DNA of 39,535 nt from Oscillospiraceae bacterium (lineage in GTDB: Bacteria > Bacillota > Clostridia > Oscillospirales > Ruminococcaceae): the NCBI GenBank assembly GCA_017440545.1, contig JAFSGZ010000061.1:1-39535 (forward strand), written 5' to 3'. The translations under genes and the position numbers were made by a program. The notes below the pieces were generated by a model, which saw only the letters and a program-made list of their open reading frames with translations, ran no database searches and was not told the origin of the DNA. The stretch's first letter is position 1. The number at the start of each line of letters is the position of its first letter. Shown here one piece after another: positions 21,859 to 31,795 of this stretch.

Positions 21859-23709
21859 GTGCTTGAAAACAAGAAGAAAATTGATGAGCTTAGAAAAAAG
21901 GCTTTAAATTTGCCGCTACTTCCCGGTGTTTATATTATGAAAGACATAAACGGCGAAATAATATATATCGGCAAAGCAAAGGCTCTTAAAAATCGCGTTG
22001 TGCAGTATTTCAGAAATATCTCCTCACATCTTCCCAAAGTTTACCAAATGGTTATTAGGGTTGAAAATTTTGAGTACATTTTGTGCGACAGCGAATTTGA
22101 AGCGCTTGTGCTTGAATGCAACTTAATAAAACAACACATCCCAAAATACAACATTTTGCTTAAAGACGACAAAGGCTATCACTACATCAAAATTTCTGGC
22201 GGCGACTATCCTAAAATTTCGGGAGTTAAGCACTCTGACACCGTTAATGCAAAAAAAGATGATAAATTCATTGGTCCTTATATGAGTGCATTTGCCGTTA
22301 AAAAAATGGTAGAAGATACAAACAGGGTTTTTAAGCTTCCTACCTGCTCCAAAGTATTCCCTCGAGATTTTAATAAAAAACGTCCCTGTCTTCAGTATCA
22401 TATAGGGCTATGCTCGGGACTTTGTAGAGGAAAAATCTCTAAAGAGGAATATTCTGACACCATACGCTCTGCCATAGAATATATAAAAGGCGACGGAAAT
22501 GTTGAAATCAATAAGCTTCGTGAGCAGATGCAAAAGGCGTCTGATGACTTAAATTTTGAAAAAGCCGCTGTTTTGCGCGACAGAATTAATTCCATTGAAA
22601 AGATAAGAGAAAATCAAAAGATTTTTACCTCTTCAAAGCTAAACCGCGACATTATTGCCATTTCAGCAGGCGAGCAAAAATGCTGTATCTGCGTTTTAAC
22701 CTACCGTGGCGGCAGGCTTTGCGACAGCGTGCTTCATTATTTTGACAGAAACGGTGAATTTGGTGATATTCTTTCTCAATTTATAATGCAGCTTTACAGT
22801 CAAAGCAATAAAATTCCTGATGCCATTCTTGTAAACATAGAGCTTTCTGACAAGCAAAGTATAGAGCGATATTTAAGCGAACAAAAAGGCAAAAAGGTTT
22901 CTATCACCTACTCGCAAAAGGGTGAGGGGCACAGCCTTGTTTTAATGGCACAAAACAACGCATCCGAAGGGCTCTCCTCTATTTCAAAATTAAGCGGAAG
23001 AGATATTTCAGCACTTTACGAGCTTTCAAGGCTTCTCGGTCTTTCAAAGCCGCCAAGCTATATTGAAAGCTACGATATTTCAAATATGGGAAACAAAAAC
23101 ATTGTTGGCGGAATGGTTGTATTTAAAAACGCAAAGCCTTATAAAAACGCCTACAAACGTTTCACCATCAAAGACCAGCTTATGCAAGACGATTACAGCG
23201 CTATGGCTCAGATGATAGAACGCCGATTTAGAGACTATTTAGACCCCGAGTGCACCGATGAGGGATTTAAAACCCTTCCGGATTTAATACTGCTTGACGG
23301 CGGAAAGGGTCACGTCAGCACAGTAAAAGCAGTTTTACAAAAACTTAATATTGGTGTCCCCGTTTTTGGAATGGTTAAAGACTCATCGCACAAAACAAGA
23401 GCTATTACAAGTGATGAGGAAATTTCAATAAGCAAAAACCGAGCGGCATTTAGCTTTGTCAGCTCTGTGCAGGATGAGGTACACAGATACTCTATAAGCT
23501 TTCAAGCAAAAAGGCACAAAAACTCCTCACTCGAAATGACGCTGACACAAATTGATGGTATTGGCAAAAAGCGAGCAATGCTGCTTTTAAAGAAATTTAA
23601 AACAATTAAGGCTATAAAAAACGCGGAAATAAACGAGCTTTGCTCTATTTCGGGAATAACTGCTGAAATAGCGGAGAGAATAAAAGAACATCTAAACAAA
23701 AACACCTGA
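21859..23709 (+). CDS. uvrC: Excinuclease ABC subunit C
   Basis: Makes both incisions in UvrABC nucleotide excision repair. The 616-residue product has the N-terminal GIY-YIG nuclease domain (LPGVYIMKDINGEIIYIGKA, YFR), the UvrBC helical motif INKLREQMQKASDDLNFEKAA near residue 215 and the RNase H-like 3'-side nuclease domain (ESYDISNMGNKNIVGGMVV, DLILLDGGKGHVS, GMVKDSSHKTRAI). It ends with helix-hairpin-helix motifs (LTQIDGIGKKRAMLLLKKF, ISGITAEIAERIKEHL). Length is normal. It starts with GTG (21,859) after GAGGAGG. Its stop lies inside a terminator shared with addA. Confidence 0.97.
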   Translation: MLENKKKIDELRKKALNLPLLPGVYIMKDINGEIIYIGKAKALKNRVVQYFRNISSHLPKVYQMVIRVENFEYILCDSEFEALVLECNLIKQHIPKYNILLKDDKGYHYIKISGGDYPKISGVKHSDTVNAKKDDKFIGPYMSAFAVKKMVEDTNRVFKLPTCSKVFPRDFNKKRPCLQYHIGLCSGLCRGKISKEEYSDTIRSAIEYIKGDGNVEINKLREQMQKASDDLNFEKAAVLRDRINSIEKIRENQKIFTSSKLNRDIIAISAGEQKCCICVLTYRGGRLCDSVLHYFDRNGEFGDILSQFIMQLYSQSNKIPDAILVNIELSDKQSIERYLSEQKGKKVSITYSQKGEGHSLVLMAQNNASEGLSSISKLSGRDISALYELSRLLGLSKPPSYIESYDISNMGNKNIVGGMVVFKNAKPYKNAYKRFTIKDQLMQDDYSAMAQMIERRFRDYLDPECTDEGFKTLPDLILLDGGKGHVSTVKAVLQKLNIGVPVFGMVKDSSHKTRAITSDEEISISKNRAAFSFVSSVQDEVHRYSISFQAKRHKNSSLEMTLTQIDGIGKKRAMLLLKKFKTIKAIKNAEINELCSISGITAEIAERIKEHLNKNT

Positions 23710-23735
23710 CAAGGTTTAAACCTTGTCAGGCGTTT
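23698..23735. terminator. Bidirectional terminator between uvrC and addA
   Basis: CCTGACAAGGTTT pairs with AAACCTTGTCAGG without a gap, extended by AAAAC/GTTTT with one mismatch, with a T-run on each side. The uvrC stop codon (23,707-23,709) is in its stem. Confidence 0.9.
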
Positions 23736-23738
23736 TCA

Positions 23739-26700
23739 TTACAGTTTTATTTCTTTTTTAAGGCTAAAGGAATAAATTATACACTCCTTAACCTCTATTT
23801 CATAGATTTTTTCTATCGCCTCTTTATACATTTTAAGCTGCATAGAATATCGCTCGACAAGCTCACTTTCATCTTTCACAAAATCGCTCTTATAATCGAC
23901 TATTACGGCGTAATCGTTTTCAAAAAAGACACAGTCGCAAATGCCTTGAATGATAACTGTATCCCCTGCAGATTTAACGCCGCCAAATTCAGAGGAGTCT
24001 ACTCCGACAGTAAACTTATATTCTCTTAAATATCTTTGGCTGTTTAAAATTCTGTTTAGAAGGCTACTGTTAAAAAATGATTTTAGTTTGTCCCGATTTA
24101 TAGAGTCTTTTTCGACGCTGTTAATTCTGCCCTCATTATAAAGCCTATCGATTTCGGCATCAATATCAGCTTTAGCCTTTTCAAAATCAGCAAACTGCAT
24201 AAAGCTATGGAAAGCCTGTCCTCTTTTTGCGCCGCTCATTTGCTCTTTTAGCATAAAGGCGGGCTCGGTGTCAAAATCAAAAATGCTGTCTTGCCCCTTT
24301 GCAAGCTCACTTACCGAAAACTTATTTGGTATCTCTGCCTGTGACATAAAGGGATATTTTAAAGAGAGCTTTTGCTTAATTTTTTGAACATTTTTCTCAT
24401 CAAAGCTATGCCTTAAAATTTCCTTTTTCTCCTCTTTTATATCCTCTATATTATAAGTAACATCGGCAGAGAAATCTACAGTACATTTATTGTTATTAGC
24501 ACTAAAATCTAATTTTTTAAGTACATTATTAAAGCTTTTCTCATTGACTATAGAAAGCATAAGCCATTTTGCATAACTGCCGGAATTTGAAACTGCGTAA
24601 TCACAGTTATCAAAACTGCTTGAAAGTGACGCCCAATCTATAAGCTTTGAAATGTTTGATTTTACTATTGGAATTATAAGCTTTTCCTTGGCTCTTGTCA
24701 TAGCAACATAAAGAAGCCTAAGTTCCTCACCAACCTGAGCTTTTTCATTTAAAAGCCTTATTGCCTTATATGAAAGCGGCGGATACTTAATAGCTTTTTT
24801 ATCATCTTTAATAAGACAGCTAAAACCAAGTGCCTTATTTAAAACGGTGCTTGAGACTATGTCCATATTATTAAAGGGCTTAACGCTGTTTGCCAAAATA
24901 CAAATCGGGAATTCAAGTCCCTTTGATTTATGAATAGTCATAATTTTAACCGAATTTACATTTTCGGAAAAAGCATCGGCGCCTTTTAGGTTTTCTCCCG
25001 AATTTAAGATGCTGTCTAAAAAGCGCAAAAATCCATCGAGTCCTTTATATCCGTTATCTTCAAAAATACGAGAATAATATCTAAGCAAATCTAAATTGGC
25101 ACATCTATCCTCGCCGCCGTTCATAGCGCCCACAAGGTAGTAAAGCGAATATTGCTCATAAATTACAGACAAAAGCTCATCAACGCTTTGCCCTGACGCC
25201 AAGTAGCTTAAGGACTCAAAGCTTTTTACAAACTCTATGCACTTTGTATCGCCCGACAAGGCAGATAGCTTTACAGCCTCAAAAATACTGTTTGCTTTTT
25301 TAGTATTAATAAATTCAAGCTTTACCCTTGCAACATCCTGCGCAGAAAACAAAAACACCGGTGACATCAGCGCAGCAGTTAATGAAATATCATCATAAGG
25401 ATTATTAATTGCCTTTAAAACTGAAAGAGCAATTAGAATTTCCCTTGATTCAAAATATCCATTTGAGCTGTTATCAACACTTGCCTCGATATTTCTTTTT
25501 TGTAGTGCCTCTTTATAAGCTGCGAACCTATTTCCGTCTGACCTTGAAAGGATACAAAAGTCGCTTAAGCGGCAGGCTCTAAGCTCCCCTGTTTTATCGG
25601 TTACCTTATAGCCATCTTTTATCATTGTGTCAATTTTTTGTGCTATAAGCTCTGCCTCTGTTTCAAGCCAATCCTTTTCATAGGTGCCTTTATCACAATC
25701 ATATAAAAGTATTTCCGCACCCTCGCCTGAAACGCTCTGATATGTAGCTCCCGCCTTTAAGCTGTCACTTTGTGAGTAGCTCATAGAGCAGGTTTTTTCG
25801 GTCATTATATTTTCAAAAACAAGGTTGACAAAGTCTGTTACACTTTTACGGCTTCTGAAGTTTTTATCAAAGAATATTTTTGCAGGAAAGCTTTGTCCAT
25901 CAAACTCATAAAAGCTGTTTTTCTTTTGGCTGAAAATTGAGGAGTCTGCCTGTCTGAAGCCATAAATACTTTGCTTTACATCGCCGACCATAAAGACATT
26001 GCCGTTTTCTCCAAATATAGCCTTAAAAATCATTTCTTGCGCGGCGTTTACGTCTTGATATTCGTCGATATACACTTCATCAAATTGTGTTTTTAGGTTT
26101 AACGCAATGTCAGTGCTTTTAATTTCGCCATCTGTTTTCTCTGTTAAAAGCGAAATCATAAACTGCTCGGCATCCGAAAAGTCGATTAAATTTCTCTGCC
26201 TCTTGCTTTGGCTAAACTCATCAATAAACTCTAAAACAAGGTTAAAGAGCACCTCTAATAGCGGATAGAGAATGCTACAGTCGTTTACATAGCTTTGTTT
26301 TAATGTATTATTAAGAGTTTCGAGTGCATTATTTAAGCTATCGCGAATAATTTGGCGGCTCTCTTTTAGCTTGTCCTTTAAAGGTGCGTCAAGTTTTCTT
26401 GGGATACGGCGGTTATCAATTACTACTCCCTCTAAAAGCTCGCGGCTTTTTTCTAAATCGCCTTGTGAAACTGCATTTAGTATTTCTGAAACAACCTCTT
26501 TATCACTTTTTACAAGCCCTGATGCATCGGTGACAGAGAACTCGTTAAAGTTATCCTCTGCAAGCAAATTTGCATAAGATACATCATCAAGAGCGCTTTG
26601 CATAACGCTTTCTATTAGTTTTTCATATCCAGCATCACTTCCATCATAGAGTGAAAGCCAGGATTTTAATACATCCTTTGGATACGGCATAGCTATAACC

Positions 26701-27239
26701 GTATTATAAATTTTAATTATTATTTCAGAAAGTTCTCTGTCGTTTCTAAATGAGCAAACAAGCTCAACAAGCTTTAAAAAATTCTCATCATTTTGCTCGT
26801 ATGCCTTTCTTACTACGCTATCGACAGCAGTTTTAATTAAAACCTTTCTTTCGTTTTCGTCAGCTATCTTAAAATCGCAACTTAAACCAAGGCGTGTAAA
26901 GTTTTCCCTTACCACCTTTAAACAAAAGCTGTGTATTGTGCTTATTTGAGCATCATTTAAGCCTTCTGCTTGTGCTAAAAGCCATTCATTTTCACTGTCT
27001 ACTTCTATTTGCTCACGCATTTTGCCTTCTATTCGTGAAAGCATTTCTGCAGCGGCGGCATTTGAAAAGGTTGTCATTAAAAGGCGGCTTGCCTTTAGTG
27101 GATTTTCCCTATCGGTTAGGCGTCTATACACCCTTTCAACAATTGCGGCAGTTTTACCCGAGCCTGCGGCGGCTGAAACTAATATAGGTCCGCGCTTTGC
27201 ATTTATAAAGGATAGCTGTTCGTCTGTCCATTTAGTCAT
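23739..27239 (-). CDS. addA: ATP-dependent helicase/nuclease subunit AddA
   Basis: UvrD-like helicase and nuclease of the AddAB double-strand-break resection complex, the Firmicute counterpart of RecBCD. The 1166-residue product has Walker A SAAAGSGKTAAIVERV near residue 22, helicase motifs QISTIHSFCLKVVRENF, YIDEYQDVNAAQEMIF, GDVKQSIYGFRQAD, IMTIHKSKGLEFPICIL and LLYVAMTRAKEKLII. A C-terminal RecB-type nuclease domain follows (KRGQAFHSFMQFAD, VDYKSD). All catalytic motifs look intact. It overlaps addB by 8 nt. Confidence 0.97.
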   Translation of the reverse strand: MTKWTDEQLSFINAKRGPILVSAAAGSGKTAAIVERVYRRLTDRENPLKASRLLMTTFSNAAAAEMLSRIEGKMREQIEVDSENEWLLAQAEGLNDAQISTIHSFCLKVVRENFTRLGLSCDFKIADENERKVLIKTAVDSVVRKAYEQNDENFLKLVELVCSFRNDRELSEIIIKIYNTVIAMPYPKDVLKSWLSLYDGSDAGYEKLIESVMQSALDDVSYANLLAEDNFNEFSVTDASGLVKSDKEVVSEILNAVSQGDLEKSRELLEGVVIDNRRIPRKLDAPLKDKLKESRQIIRDSLNNALETLNNTLKQSYVNDCSILYPLLEVLFNLVLEFIDEFSQSKRQRNLIDFSDAEQFMISLLTEKTDGEIKSTDIALNLKTQFDEVYIDEYQDVNAAQEMIFKAIFGENGNVFMVGDVKQSIYGFRQADSSIFSQKKNSFYEFDGQSFPAKIFFDKNFRSRKSVTDFVNLVFENIMTEKTCSMSYSQSDSLKAGATYQSVSGEGAEILLYDCDKGTYEKDWLETEAELIAQKIDTMIKDGYKVTDKTGELRACRLSDFCILSRSDGNRFAAYKEALQKRNIEASVDNSSNGYFESREILIALSVLKAINNPYDDISLTAALMSPVFLFSAQDVARVKLEFINTKKANSIFEAVKLSALSGDTKCIEFVKSFESLSYLASGQSVDELLSVIYEQYSLYYLVGAMNGGEDRCANLDLLRYYSRIFEDNGYKGLDGFLRFLDSILNSGENLKGADAFSENVNSVKIMTIHKSKGLEFPICILANSVKPFNNMDIVSSTVLNKALGFSCLIKDDKKAIKYPPLSYKAIRLLNEKAQVGEELRLLYVAMTRAKEKLIIPIVKSNISKLIDWASLSSSFDNCDYAVSNSGSYAKWLMLSIVNEKSFNNVLKKLDFSANNNKCTVDFSADVTYNIEDIKEEKKEILRHSFDEKNVQKIKQKLSLKYPFMSQAEIPNKFSVSELAKGQDSIFDFDTEPAFMLKEQMSGAKRGQAFHSFMQFADFEKAKADIDAEIDRLYNEGRINSVEKDSINRDKLKSFFNSSLLNRILNSQRYLREYKFTVGVDSSEFGGVKSAGDTVIIQGICDCVFFENDYAVIVDYKSDFVKDESELVERYSMQLKMYKEAIEKIYEIEVKECIIYSFSLKKEIKL

Positions 27240-30200
27240 GAACCTCTTCCTCCTTTTTCTCGGGTTTTATCATTGTATTATGTGCATCGCCCTCTTCATA
27301 GGTGCAGATAGCTTTAAACTCGCAGTTTTGGCAGGCTTTATTTTCTCTGCCGTTATATAATGGGTTTATCAGCACTTCACCGAGCCTAAGCTCATTTGCC
27401 ATTTTTAAAAGGAGATCTTCGGTTTTTTCTTTTAATCTATTAAACTCATCCTTTTCGCTGTAAACTGCACTATAAAACTTTTTATTAACTGTATTTACCT
27501 CATCATTTAAAAGCATACCCTTCATACGAAACTCTTTATTTAAAAGGGCGTTTATCTCATCACTGCTCTTTTGCGAGGTTGACACCTTAACATCGGGGCG
27601 TTTGGTTGGCATATACAAAACGCCTGAAGCGGCAAGGTCCCCCTCATACTTTTGTTTACCATTTTCAAGAAGCGAGAAAAGATATAAAAACATTTGAAGA
27701 TTTATGCCGTAATTAAGCTCGTTTCTGTCAAAGGTTTTGCTTCCGCTTTTATAATCAACAACTCTTAAATAAGTTTTGTCGTTTTCTTTTTTAAGGTCAA
27801 TTCTATCAACCTTGCCAAACACTCCGACATTTACATCGTCACCCTTTATTTTATAAGGCTCTATCTCGCCGCCTCTTTTTATTTCGAGCTCGAAATCAGA
27901 GGGTGTAAATCCGCTTGCATCAAGCTCTACGAGTATGTACTTTATAACAGGCAGGCAGGTTGATTTAAGGCGCATTATGCTATACCTTGTGCGGTTGTCG
28001 CCAAGTGCACCTTGTCCTATATTTAAAATTAAAAACTCATTTAAAAGCTCTTCTATTTTTAAAGAAAGCTCTTTATCAGTTAAGCTTAAAAGTTTATTTT
28101 TTGTGCTTTGAGAAAGCATTTTTTCAAGCACAAAGTGAATAGCATTACCGCTGTCAACAGCAGCAATTTCAGCCGCTTTAAACGCCTTTAAGCCGAGTGC
28201 ATAGCGGCAGAAATGAGAAAAGCGGCAAAGATGATATTTTTCAATTTGTGAGGGGGACAGCATCATATTTCCCCCGTAAAGTTTTTTTGCCAAAAGCGGA
28301 GTTACACTTTGACGAGAATTTGCAAACGATGCATCTAAATGTCCAAGCTTTTTAAGAATATTTTCATCACCGTAGCGAGTAAAAAATTCTCTTAAATCTC
28401 CCATAAATTCACTTTGCTCTTTATATTCCGAGCAGAATATTTCAAATGCTGAATTTAAGGTTTTTACAAACTCAATATTTTTTATTTGCGAAACAGAAAT
28501 TTCATTTAATGAAAATTTGCGCTTTACATCTTCTATAAGCTTTGATGCGAGCGCCTTTTCGCCCGACTGGGTGTTTTGGTGATAGCAAAGGTAGCAATAT
28601 TTACTGCCGCTTGTAGCCGCTGTGTATAAATAGTGGCTCTCGTTTTGATTTAGGATACTACTTGTACCGAGAATATCGAGCCCTATACTTTTAACCTCTA
28701 AAACATCTCTGTCGTTTAAAAGACCGCTATCACTATGTCTTTTTGGGAAAGAGCCTTCATTTAATCCAACCAAAAAGACAACCTTTGTGCCCGAAAATCT
28801 TGCTCTCGAGGCATCGGCTATCTGCACCTCATCAAGATGATGCGGAATTGAGCCGACATCTTCCTCATGAAGTGATAATCTAAATAGCTCTAAATATTCT
28901 TTAAGGGTTATTTCGCGGCCTGTTAAAAGTGCCGAAAGCTGTGACATTACATTATTCGCAAGTGTATATGCTCTATACTGCTCACCTGCAAGTGAGGGGT
29001 TATCAGTAGCTACTTTTTCTGTAACCTCTTTAAGCTTTTCAATCGAGCCTTGTGACTTTAAAAATCTGTAAATCTCCTGTGTAATTTTTTTGCCGTCAGC
29101 TTTTAAAAGCTTTTTCTTAAGCTCAAAAATAGGAACTATTGTGTTCTCTCTTATTTCATTTAGCTTTGCGAGTTTTTGTATATCGCTCTCGCTCATTTCA
29201 CCGCCAAAGCCGCTTGGATTTTTGGTGAATTCCTTTAAAAAATCATTTCCCGAGAGCTTCCACATAGCTATATAATTTTCAAGGCTCGCTGTATCTTCAA
29301 TCGAAATAGGCGCAAGCTTACACTTTAAATAACGCATAAGCCTTCCCATTTCAAAGCCGTTTATTAAAAGCTCTAAAAGACTTATAATTAAAACAACATA
29401 CGGCCTTGTATCTATACTGCTTCGTTTATCGCAAAAATACGGAATATCATAAAGCTTTAAGCTATCCTCTAAGAGAGCCTGAAAATTTTCTATTTCTCTT
29501 CCGATCACAGAAATTTCGTTATATCTAATCCCCTCTTCAAGTGTAAGCCTTGAAATTTCAGAGGCTATATATCGACATTCCTTTTTAACGGTGAATGCAG
29601 ATATAATTTTTACATTTTCACCCATTTCTCCCTCAGCTTTTTCGCCCGAGAGATACTCTTCCAAAAGCTTTATATCACTATTTTGGCAAAGCTTTGAGGG
29701 CTCTAAAAGCTTTATACTTTCTACATTTACACCCAAATCATAAGACAAGCGTTTAAGCCTTAAAAATGTGTCATAAGGTGTTTTGAAGGTGGCGGGGCAA
29801 TATTTATAGTTTTCCTTTGAGAGAGGCAAAATTACAGTTACGCTGTCACTTTGCAAAAGCATTCTTTTGATAACCTCAAGCTGTGCAGCATTAAAGCTTG
29901 AAAAGCCGTCAATTACCACATCATATTCCTCAAAAAATTTATCCGAGCCTAAAAGGCTGAGTGCAGATGTTATATTATCACTAGGGTCAAGATAGCCTTT
30001 ATTAAGTTCTGCCTCATAAAAAGAATAAATGTAAGCTATATCACAAAGCTTTTTATATGTAATGCTTTGTTTATCCATTGCAGAAATAGATTTTAAAAGT
30101 GTTTCGGGGCTAACGCATGCTTCCTTTAACTGATTTATAATATCAGAAATTTTTTGAGTGAATGCCGAGCTTGAAGTTTGGCCCGCATAAACCGAAAGGT

Positions 30201-30516
30201 TTGGTGCCGCCTCTTTTATAGCAACACTTGCAAGGATTAATTTACCTGAATTTGATAGATGCTCGCGGTTGTCGCCCTTATAGTTTTGCTTTATAAGTTC
30301 ACAAAGACGGGTGAAGCTTAAAACCTCCACCCTTTTAAATTCGTTTGCGCCAAGCGACAGATAAAAAAGGCGCTCGTTTTCAAACGATGCCTGCTCAGGA
30401 ACAAGAAGAATAACCTTTTTGTTCTCGTTTTTAAGGCTACTTTTTATACTTTCGGTTACAAAAGAATCCTTATCGCAAAGACTTCTCGCAAGCGCAAACT
30501 TAAGCACCTTTATCAT
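27232..30516 (-). CDS. addB: ATP-dependent nuclease subunit AddB with an eroded Walker A
   Basis: Second subunit of AddAB, which scans for Chi and cuts one strand. The 1094-residue product has the AddB start up to VILLVPEQASFENERLF and the RecB-family nuclease motif RVVDYKSGSKTFD. It also has the iron-sulfur staple: HLCRFSHFC near residue 753 and CQNCEFKAIC near the end. At the N-terminus, where AddB normally has GRAGSGKS, the residues 10-17 read ARSLCDKD, keeping only the Lys. The ATG at 30,514 is close to AAAGG; a GTG three codons later fits the ribosome site better. It overlaps addA and follows a P-loop ATPase gene. Confidence 0.94.
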   Translation of the reverse strand: MIKVLKFALARSLCDKDSFVTESIKSSLKNENKKVILLVPEQASFENERLFYLSLGANEFKRVEVLSFTRLCELIKQNYKGDNREHLSNSGKLILASVAIKEAAPNLSVYAGQTSSSAFTQKISDIINQLKEACVSPETLLKSISAMDKQSITYKKLCDIAYIYSFYEAELNKGYLDPSDNITSALSLLGSDKFFEEYDVVIDGFSSFNAAQLEVIKRMLLQSDSVTVILPLSKENYKYCPATFKTPYDTFLRLKRLSYDLGVNVESIKLLEPSKLCQNSDIKLLEEYLSGEKAEGEMGENVKIISAFTVKKECRYIASEISRLTLEEGIRYNEISVIGREIENFQALLEDSLKLYDIPYFCDKRSSIDTRPYVVLIISLLELLINGFEMGRLMRYLKCKLAPISIEDTASLENYIAMWKLSGNDFLKEFTKNPSGFGGEMSESDIQKLAKLNEIRENTIVPIFELKKKLLKADGKKITQEIYRFLKSQGSIEKLKEVTEKVATDNPSLAGEQYRAYTLANNVMSQLSALLTGREITLKEYLELFRLSLHEEDVGSIPHHLDEVQIADASRARFSGTKVVFLVGLNEGSFPKRHSDSGLLNDRDVLEVKSIGLDILGTSSILNQNESHYLYTAATSGSKYCYLCYHQNTQSGEKALASKLIEDVKRKFSLNEISVSQIKNIEFVKTLNSAFEIFCSEYKEQSEFMGDLREFFTRYGDENILKKLGHLDASFANSRQSVTPLLAKKLYGGNMMLSPSQIEKYHLCRFSHFCRYALGLKAFKAAEIAAVDSGNAIHFVLEKMLSQSTKNKLLSLTDKELSLKIEELLNEFLILNIGQGALGDNRTRYSIMRLKSTCLPVIKYILVELDASGFTPSDFELEIKRGGEIEPYKIKGDDVNVGVFGKVDRIDLKKENDKTYLRVVDYKSGSKTFDRNELNYGINLQMFLYLFSLLENGKQKYEGDLAASGVLYMPTKRPDVKVSTSQKSSDEINALLNKEFRMKGMLLNDEVNTVNKKFYSAVYSEKDEFNRLKEKTEDLLLKMANELRLGEVLINPLYNGRENKACQNCEFKAICTYEEGDAHNTMIKPEKKEEEVHD

Positions 30517-30564
30517 CCTTTCATTTTCTCTTACCTTTAATTATATTATCTTTAGCTCCTGTTG

Positions 30565-31620
30565 TCAAAGGCTATATAAAAAGCTTTGGGTGTAATTTTC
30601 AATAGAACTAAAATCCGCCGATGAAATATAGATATTTTCAAGGTTTTTATGTGTTTCAAGGGCGGTGCTTAAATTTTCTCCCGCCTCCAAAAGAAGCTGC
30701 TTTGCCGCCTTAAGCTGAAAACCGCTTCGCATTTTATACATATCTGCGTTATCAAGCTTAAAGCGTTTAGTGTGAATTTTTTTAGCGTTATTTATTAAAA
30801 TCGGATGAAATTTATTAGAGGTCATAAACCCAAGAGAAAGCTGAGGGATAAAAATATGGTCTATCTTATCGGTTTTTGACATAGGACAAAGGCAGGTGTA
30901 AATACTGTATCCTGCATTAAGTGCCGCCTTACGTACTGCCATCATAATAAGTGAGGATATTCCGAAAATTTCGTCCTCTACTATGTAAATTTTAGATGCA
31001 AGCTTTGTTGCTGTATCAGTAAACATGAATATGCCGTCTTTATTAAGTGTACTTAAATACCGCACCTTTTCATTTGGCTCAAATTCCTTCTTCTTTTTTA
31101 TTTCTCTAAGGCAAAGACGAGAGATAAAATTTACAAGCTTTTCGCGGTTTACGCTTCTCATAGAAAGCGACTCACTGCTTGAAATGAGCATTCCTGCGGC
31201 ACTTATAAAGCTTTGAGCACGACTTATATAAAAGCTTTTTAGATTGCAAAGCCTTTCAATTTCACTTTTTTTACTATTTAGTTTTATATTATCAAAAAAG
31301 TCGTAAAGTGAAACTACCCTTTCAAAAGCGCCTGCCATTTTAGGTTCAAATGTGTGCGGTGGTGTCGCATCTAAAACGGCTGTTTTACTTTGATTTAATA
31401 TTAAGGCGTCAAGTGAATTTACGTCAAGTGAGCAGTGAATATGCTCCTTGCTTTCATTTTTAAGCTTTGAAACCTTTTTTATAAAAGTTGATTTGCCCGA
31501 GCCTGCAGGTCCTTTTAAAAGATAAAGGCTGTTTAATTTTTCGAGGGTGTGAAACTTATCTTTAAAGCCATTTGGCGTTAGTGCTGACATAAAAAAGTTA
31601 AGGGTTGTTTGCTCATGCAT
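30565..31620 (-). CDS. P-loop ATPase of the PRK06851-like group, function unknown
   Basis: A 351-residue cytosolic protein with Walker A LLKGPAGSGKSTFIKKV near residue 35 and a probable second, degenerate P-loop domain from about residue 200 (YIVEDEIFGISSLIMMAVRKAALNAGYSIYTCLCPM). The sequence resembles the PRK06851 group of two-domain ATPases found in Firmicutes, whose role is not established. It is helix-rich and without a signal peptide. GGAGGGC lies just before the ATG. It precedes addB by 48 nt, so the three minus-strand genes may form one unit; a role in DNA breakage repair would be only a guess from position. Confidence 0.65.
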   Translation of the reverse strand: MHEQTTLNFFMSALTPNGFKDKFHTLEKLNSLYLLKGPAGSGKSTFIKKVSKLKNESKEHIHCSLDVNSLDALILNQSKTAVLDATPPHTFEPKMAGAFERVVSLYDFFDNIKLNSKKSEIERLCNLKSFYISRAQSFISAAGMLISSSESLSMRSVNREKLVNFISRLCLREIKKKKEFEPNEKVRYLSTLNKDGIFMFTDTATKLASKIYIVEDEIFGISSLIMMAVRKAALNAGYSIYTCLCPMSKTDKIDHIFIPQLSLGFMTSNKFHPILINNAKKIHTKRFKLDNADMYKMRSGFQLKAAKQLLLEAGENLSTALETHKNLENIYISSADFSSIENYTQSFLYSL

Positions 31621-31719
31621 TTTAAAAGCCCTCCAATAAACAATTTACCATAATATATTCGTTTTTACATTTTTTTGATACTTTTAATGCCTTTTTTATC
31701 AAATAAAAGGCAAAAAGAC

Positions 31720-31748
31720 TTGAAAAAGCTTTATAAAAGTCGTACAAT
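31720..31748 (+). promoter_or_regulatory. Sigma-A promoter of pduL
   Basis: TTGAAA (31,720-31,725) and TACAAT (31,743-31,748) with a 17-bp spacer, about 48 nt before the pduL ATG. Confidence 0.82.
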
Positions 31749-31795
31749 AAAATAAAGAAAATAAATTCTGTTTTTACAGAGGTTAGGAGTATAAA

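Noticed and set aside
31689..31711. Inverted repeat GCCTTTT/AAAAGGC upstream of pduL
   Set aside because: It is a 7-bp AT-rich stem without a T-run on either strand; chance is likely.
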